Assembly (NCBI GenBank): GCA_016787265.1
Contig: JAEUVF010000005.1
Location: 248,001-312,000 of the forward strand
Reading direction: 5' to 3'
From: Flavipsychrobacter sp.
Lineage (GTDB): Bacteria; Bacteroidota; Bacteroidia; Chitinophagales; Chitinophagaceae
Length of the DNA: 64,000 bases
In this document: one piece after another, positions 61,313 through 64,000 of the stretch
Layout: every line of letters begins with the position of its first letter
How positions within the stretch are numbered: position 1 is the first letter of the stretch
Program-made: the position numbers and the translations under genes
The notes under the pieces: model-generated
The model's database searches: none
The model's input: only the letters and a program-made list of their open reading frames with translations
Told to the model about the DNA's origin: nothing

Positions 61313-62635
61313 TTACCTGGCGATCTCAATTTTAACCCGTTGTCCCTTGATTTTCTGCTTTTCAATCAAGGGCAGGGTGCGACTCATTTTGGATTTTCGG
61401 ATAGCTACAAAGGAGAAGAAATCTTTTACCTCAATTAGGCCAATGTCTTCTTTTTTCAATTCCCCCTGCTGGGTGAGGAATCCTACGATATCAATCTTGT
61501 TGATCTTGTTTTTCTTGCCGCCTGCTATATGAAGCGTAACCCATTGGGGTTTATCAGGTACCTGCACGGTATCGGGAATATCCACCCAGCCGGAATCAGG
61601 GGCAATATATTCAGGGATATCTTCTGAAGGGCCCATCAATAAAATAGCAGTACCACTGGCTTCCATCCTTGCAGTTCGACCATTCCGGTGAATAAAGGAT
61701 TCTTCGCTTAGGGGTAGATGATAGTGAATGATGTATCGGATATGCGGGATATCGAGTCCGCGTGCCGCCAGGTCAGTAGTTACTAATATATTGGAGGTGC
61801 CATTACGAAACTTACAAAGTGCTGCATCCCGTTCCGGCTGCTCCAGCGCCCCATGATAAAACACATTCACCAGGCCCTTATCTTTCAGGTATTCACTGGT
61901 TCGCTGTACCGCATCCCGGTGGTTCAAAAACACAATGGTGGAGCGGTTGCCTAAATGACAGATGAGCCGGAAAAGGGAATCCAGTTTATCTGCTTCGGTT
62001 GCCCGGGCCAGTTTGATTTCCAACGCACCGGAGCTTTCTCCCGTCAGGAAATTCAGGGTAATGGCTTGCTGCATCTTCAGGAATCGGGGCAGTTCCATCG
62101 CCTCAGTAGCAGATACCAGGATGCGTTTCTTCAAAGCAGGCAGACTGCCCACTACGAAGGACATTTCCTCTTCAAATCCAAACTCTACGGATTTATCAAA
62201 TTCATCCAGCACCAGGGTGTGGATGGTGTCGGTTTTAATGTTCTCGCGACGGATATGATCTCCCAGTCGGCCTGGTGTGCCCACAATAATAGCAGGGGCT
62301 TCGAGCAGGTTGTTTTCTTCAATTTCTCTTTTATGGCCGCCATAACAGGCCGTCACTTTCAACCCTGTTCCCATTTTTTTTGCCACGTCTTCAATTTGAA
62401 GGGCCAGTTCCCGTGAGGGTGCAATGATCAGGGCCTGCGTTCCTTTTTTATCCGGATCAATCTGGTCGAGTACCGGTAAGAGATAAGCCAGGGTTTTACC
62501 TGATCCGGTTGCAGAAAGCAGGATGATGTTTTCCTGCTCGCGGTTGGCGGCCAGCGAGGCTTCCTGCATGGGATTGAGTGATTTGATCTTAAAGGCGGCC
62601 AGAATCGATTCCAGCGAATAAAAAGGAGTAGACAT
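61313..62635 (-). CDS. DEAD-box-type RNA helicase, DbpA-like, with DEFD in motif II
   Basis: This 440-residue helicase has a Q-motif region (KIKSLNPMQEASLAA), motif I SATGSGKT, Ia APSRELALQ, Ib TPGRLGDHI, motif II LVLDEFDKS, motif III SAT, then the second RecA domain with STIVFLNHRDA, TTDLAARGLDIPHI and HRNGRTARM. The C-terminal 75 residues look like the DbpA RNA-binding domain (KINKIDIVGFLTQQGELKKE, IEVKDFFSFVAI), so a role in 50S ribosome assembly is likely. Motif II reads DEFD where almost all family members have DEAD. It ends 6 bases from the repeat cluster, and its start is 64 bases from a divergent gene. Confidence 0.92.
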   Translation of the reverse strand: MSTPFYSLESILAAFKIKSLNPMQEASLAANREQENIILLSATGSGKTLAYLLPVLDQIDPDKKGTQALIIAPSRELALQIEDVAKKMGTGLKVTACYGGHKREIEENNLLEAPAIIVGTPGRLGDHIRRENIKTDTIHTLVLDEFDKSVEFGFEEEMSFVVGSLPALKKRILVSATEAMELPRFLKMQQAITLNFLTGESSGALEIKLARATEADKLDSLFRLICHLGNRSTIVFLNHRDAVQRTSEYLKDKGLVNVFYHGALEQPERDAALCKFRNGTSNILVTTDLAARGLDIPHIRYIIHYHLPLSEESFIHRNGRTARMEASGTAILLMGPSEDIPEYIAPDSGWVDIPDTVQVPDKPQWVTLHIAGGKKNKINKIDIVGFLTQQGELKKEDIGLIEVKDFFSFVAIRKSKMSRTLPLIEKQKIKGQRVKIEIAR

Positions 62636-62699
62636 GGCGCAAAGCTAGTTTAGTTTGGGGGAAGAGGCTAAATTGCCTGAAATAATCAGGCAGAACCGA

Positions 62700-63176
62700 A
62701 TGAAAGCGGCTACGGTACACGAGATCAAGGAAGCCTTGCAGGCACTTCCGCCCGGCAAACTGGTGGATATCACCCTGCGGCTCGCGAAATTTAAAAAGGA
62801 AAACAAGGAGTTGCTGTCCTACCTGCTTTTTGAGTCGGAGGAAACAGATCGCTACGTGGGGGAACTCAAGCTGGAAATGGAAACGGAGTTCGCCACGATG
62901 AATATTTCCCATGTCTATTTTGCCAAAAAGACCCTCCGCAAGATTCTCCGGAATGTCAACAAACAGGCGCGATATATTGGTAACAAAGAATCCGAAACCG
63001 CGCTCCTGTTGCATTACCTGCGCTTGCTCAAAGATTCCGGATTGCCGGTACAAAAAACGCCGGTCCTGATGAATCTCTATCTCATGCAGTTGAAAAAAAC
63101 AAAAAAGCTGATCGAGTCGCTGCACGAGGATCTGCAATACGAATACCTCCGCCTCTGGAAGAAACTGGCTGCCTGA
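62700..63176 (+). CDS. Conserved helical protein of unknown function
   Basis: I start it at ATG 62700 (158 residues, MKAATVHEIKEAL). An earlier GTG/TTG-type start at 62655 would overlap the promoter region of the divergent helicase. The protein is highly helical and charged (KKENKELLSYLLFESEETD, FAKKTLRKILRNVNKQARYI), without a signal or membrane segment. I know no functional name. Basic residues in the middle suggest nucleic acid or ribosome contact. It is divergent from the DbpA-like gene and followed 26 bases on by the START-like gene. Confidence 0.75.
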   Translation: MKAATVHEIKEALQALPPGKLVDITLRLAKFKKENKELLSYLLFESEETDRYVGELKLEMETEFATMNISHVYFAKKTLRKILRNVNKQARYIGNKESETALLLHYLRLLKDSGLPVQKTPVLMNLYLMQLKKTKKLIESLHEDLQYEYLRLWKKLAA

Positions 63177-63202
63177 TGCCCGGGGTTCTGTACTTTTAGG
63201 GC

Positions 63203-63589
63203 ATGAAAGACTTCAAGAAATATTTCATGATTCCGGTTGATCCGGAGCAACTCTATCGCACATTGACCAACCCGGCTACCGTACAATTGTGGGCAGGTGC
63301 AGATGCGGTGATGTCAGAAGAACCGGATTCCGAATTTTCCTTGTGGGAAGAAAGTATTGTGGGTAAAAACCTGGAATTCGAACCCGGTAAAAAGATTGTG
63401 CAGGAATGGTATTTCGGGGAAGATGCAGAAGCCTCTTCCATTGTCACCATTAAATTACACGAACACAAACAGGGCACTTCTATGGAAGTGCGCCAGACCA
63501 ATATTCCGGATGATGTCTACGATGAAATCACCGAAGGCTGGGAGCAAGTGTATGTTGCTTCCCTGCTTGATTTTTATTCAGAAGGATAA
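63203..63589 (+). CDS. START-like (SRPBCC/AHSA1-type) domain protein
   Basis: This 128-residue protein has the SRPBCC helix-grip pattern: FMIPVDPEQLYRTLTNPATV, LWAGADAVMSEEPDSEFSLW, KKIVQEWYFGEDAEASSIVT and a last long helix WEQVYVASLLDFYS. Small members of this superfamily bind hydrophobic ligands or resemble the Hsp90 activator Aha1. No partner gene is evident. It ends 6 bases from the convergent aldo/keto reductase. Confidence 0.85.
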   Translation: MKDFKKYFMIPVDPEQLYRTLTNPATVQLWAGADAVMSEEPDSEFSLWEESIVGKNLEFEPGKKIVQEWYFGEDAEASSIVTIKLHEHKQGTSMEVRQTNIPDDVYDEITEGWEQVYVASLLDFYSEG

Positions 63590-63595
63590 GCCTGG

Positions 63596-64000
63596 CTAAC
63601 GGTGATCCGCATAGGTTTTTGCCGGCGCGATCGCTTCTACTTCCTCCAGTGCAGCAGCAGGTACTAGTTGGTTAATAGCGGTTACTGCCTGTTCTAGCTG
63701 TTCCATGGTGCGAATCCCGATCACAGCAGCTCCAATAGCCGGTTTGGATAAGGCATAGTGAATAGCCACTGATTCCGGTTCCACCTCATAGCGTTTAGCG
63801 ATTTCCGTTAGTTGCAACCGGATGCTGTTTACTTCGGTGGCAGTATGTCCGAGATAATCTTTGCCAGGTTTATTGATCAGCATACCGCTGGCCAGTGTTC
63901 CTCTTGCCAATACGCTAATCTTGTTGGAAGCGAGTAGAGGCAGACAAATTTCTTCCGGCCTCCGGTCCAGCACGCTGTATTGCATCATTACACTACTGAT
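63596..64000 (-). CDS. Aldo/keto reductase, C-terminal part (cut by window edge)
   Basis: The frame is open to the end of the window, so the N-terminal half lies outside. The visible 134 residues show the typical AKR sequence ISSVMMQYSVLDRRPEE, SVLARGTLASGMLINKPG, the NADPH-contact region PESVAIHYALSKPAIGAAVI and GIRTMEQLEQAVTAIN. These match the AKR11/12 type oxidoreductases of bacteria, which reduce aldehydes or ketones with NADPH. The catalytic Asp, Tyr, Lys and His are outside. An internal ATG at 63988 is not a real start. Confidence 0.88.
   Translation of the reverse strand: MSSVMMQYSVLDRRPEEICLPLLASNKISVLARGTLASGMLINKPGKDYLGHTATEVNSIRLQLTEIAKRYEVEPESVAIHYALSKPAIGAAVIGIRTMEQLEQAVTAINQLVPAAALEEVEAIAPAKTYADHR

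Overview
The window is a stretch of a Bacteroidota chromosome, most likely from the Chitinophagaceae or a close relative. The signs are three large TonB-dependent outer-membrane receptors (two paired with SusD-type lipoproteins), a protein with a gliding/T9SS type B C-terminal domain, LytTR two-component genes, a NUDIX-type AraR, weak ribosome binding sites and TAnnTTTG-like promoter elements. The genus is inference.

Layout. 1-4.1 kb (minus): an operon of a small secreted protein, an AhpD-like protein, a TonB-dependent receptor and an MFS transporter cut by the window edge. 4.2-8.6 kb (minus): a SusC/SusD pair of unknown substrate. 9-20 kb: YqhD-like aldehyde reductase, DoxX, a LytS/LytTR two-component pair, a DUF892 protein with a histone-like tail, an ECF sigma factor with a membrane protein, a dicarboxylate symporter, a GH78-like enzyme, a GlxA-type regulator and a PhnB-like VOC protein. 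20.2-24.1 kb: a CHAT-domain protein, facing an operon of an ECF sigma factor and a membrane TPR/anti-sigma-like protein. 24.2-29.8 kb: OmpA-family protein, AlkB-like dioxygenase, D-aminoacylase, rhamnose mutarotase and both exonuclease VII subunits.

29.9-41.7 kb (plus) is a complete arabinan/L-arabinose locus: two GH51 arabinofuranosidases, an aldose epimerase, a HAD protein, araB, araD, araA, a sodium/sugar symporter and a NUDIX-type AraR. A 19-bp operator-like element, AAATGT-N7-ACACTT, occurs in front of the first GH51 gene and again in front of araB. 41.7-45.8 kb: K+ channel with a zinc ribbon, cyclophilin lipoprotein and an IorAB-type molybdenum hydroxylase.

45.9-54.6 kb looks like an uncommon nutrient locus. 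It holds an XRE-cupin regulator, a SusC/SusD-like pair, an HD-domain protein with the residue signature of the PhnZ-type C-P bond cleaving oxygenases, an FAD oxidoreductase of the phosphonate-associated type, and an MFS-like inner-membrane protein. I read it as a candidate SusCD-linked organophosphonate (aminophosphonate) uptake and oxidation system. A repeated operator-like element (GTTTA-N7-TAAAC) lies upstream of susC (two copies) and, with one mismatch, upstream of the HD gene.

54.7-58.4 kb: a cobalamin riboswitch followed by class Ia ribonucleotide reductase nrdB-nrdA and a strong terminator. 58.4-64 kb: a T9SS-type secreted protein, a 500-bp repeat-rich gene-free stretch, a DbpA-like helicase with DEFD in motif II, two small proteins and a truncated aldo/keto reductase. 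No rRNA, tRNA, CRISPR array, insertion sequence or prophage was recognised.
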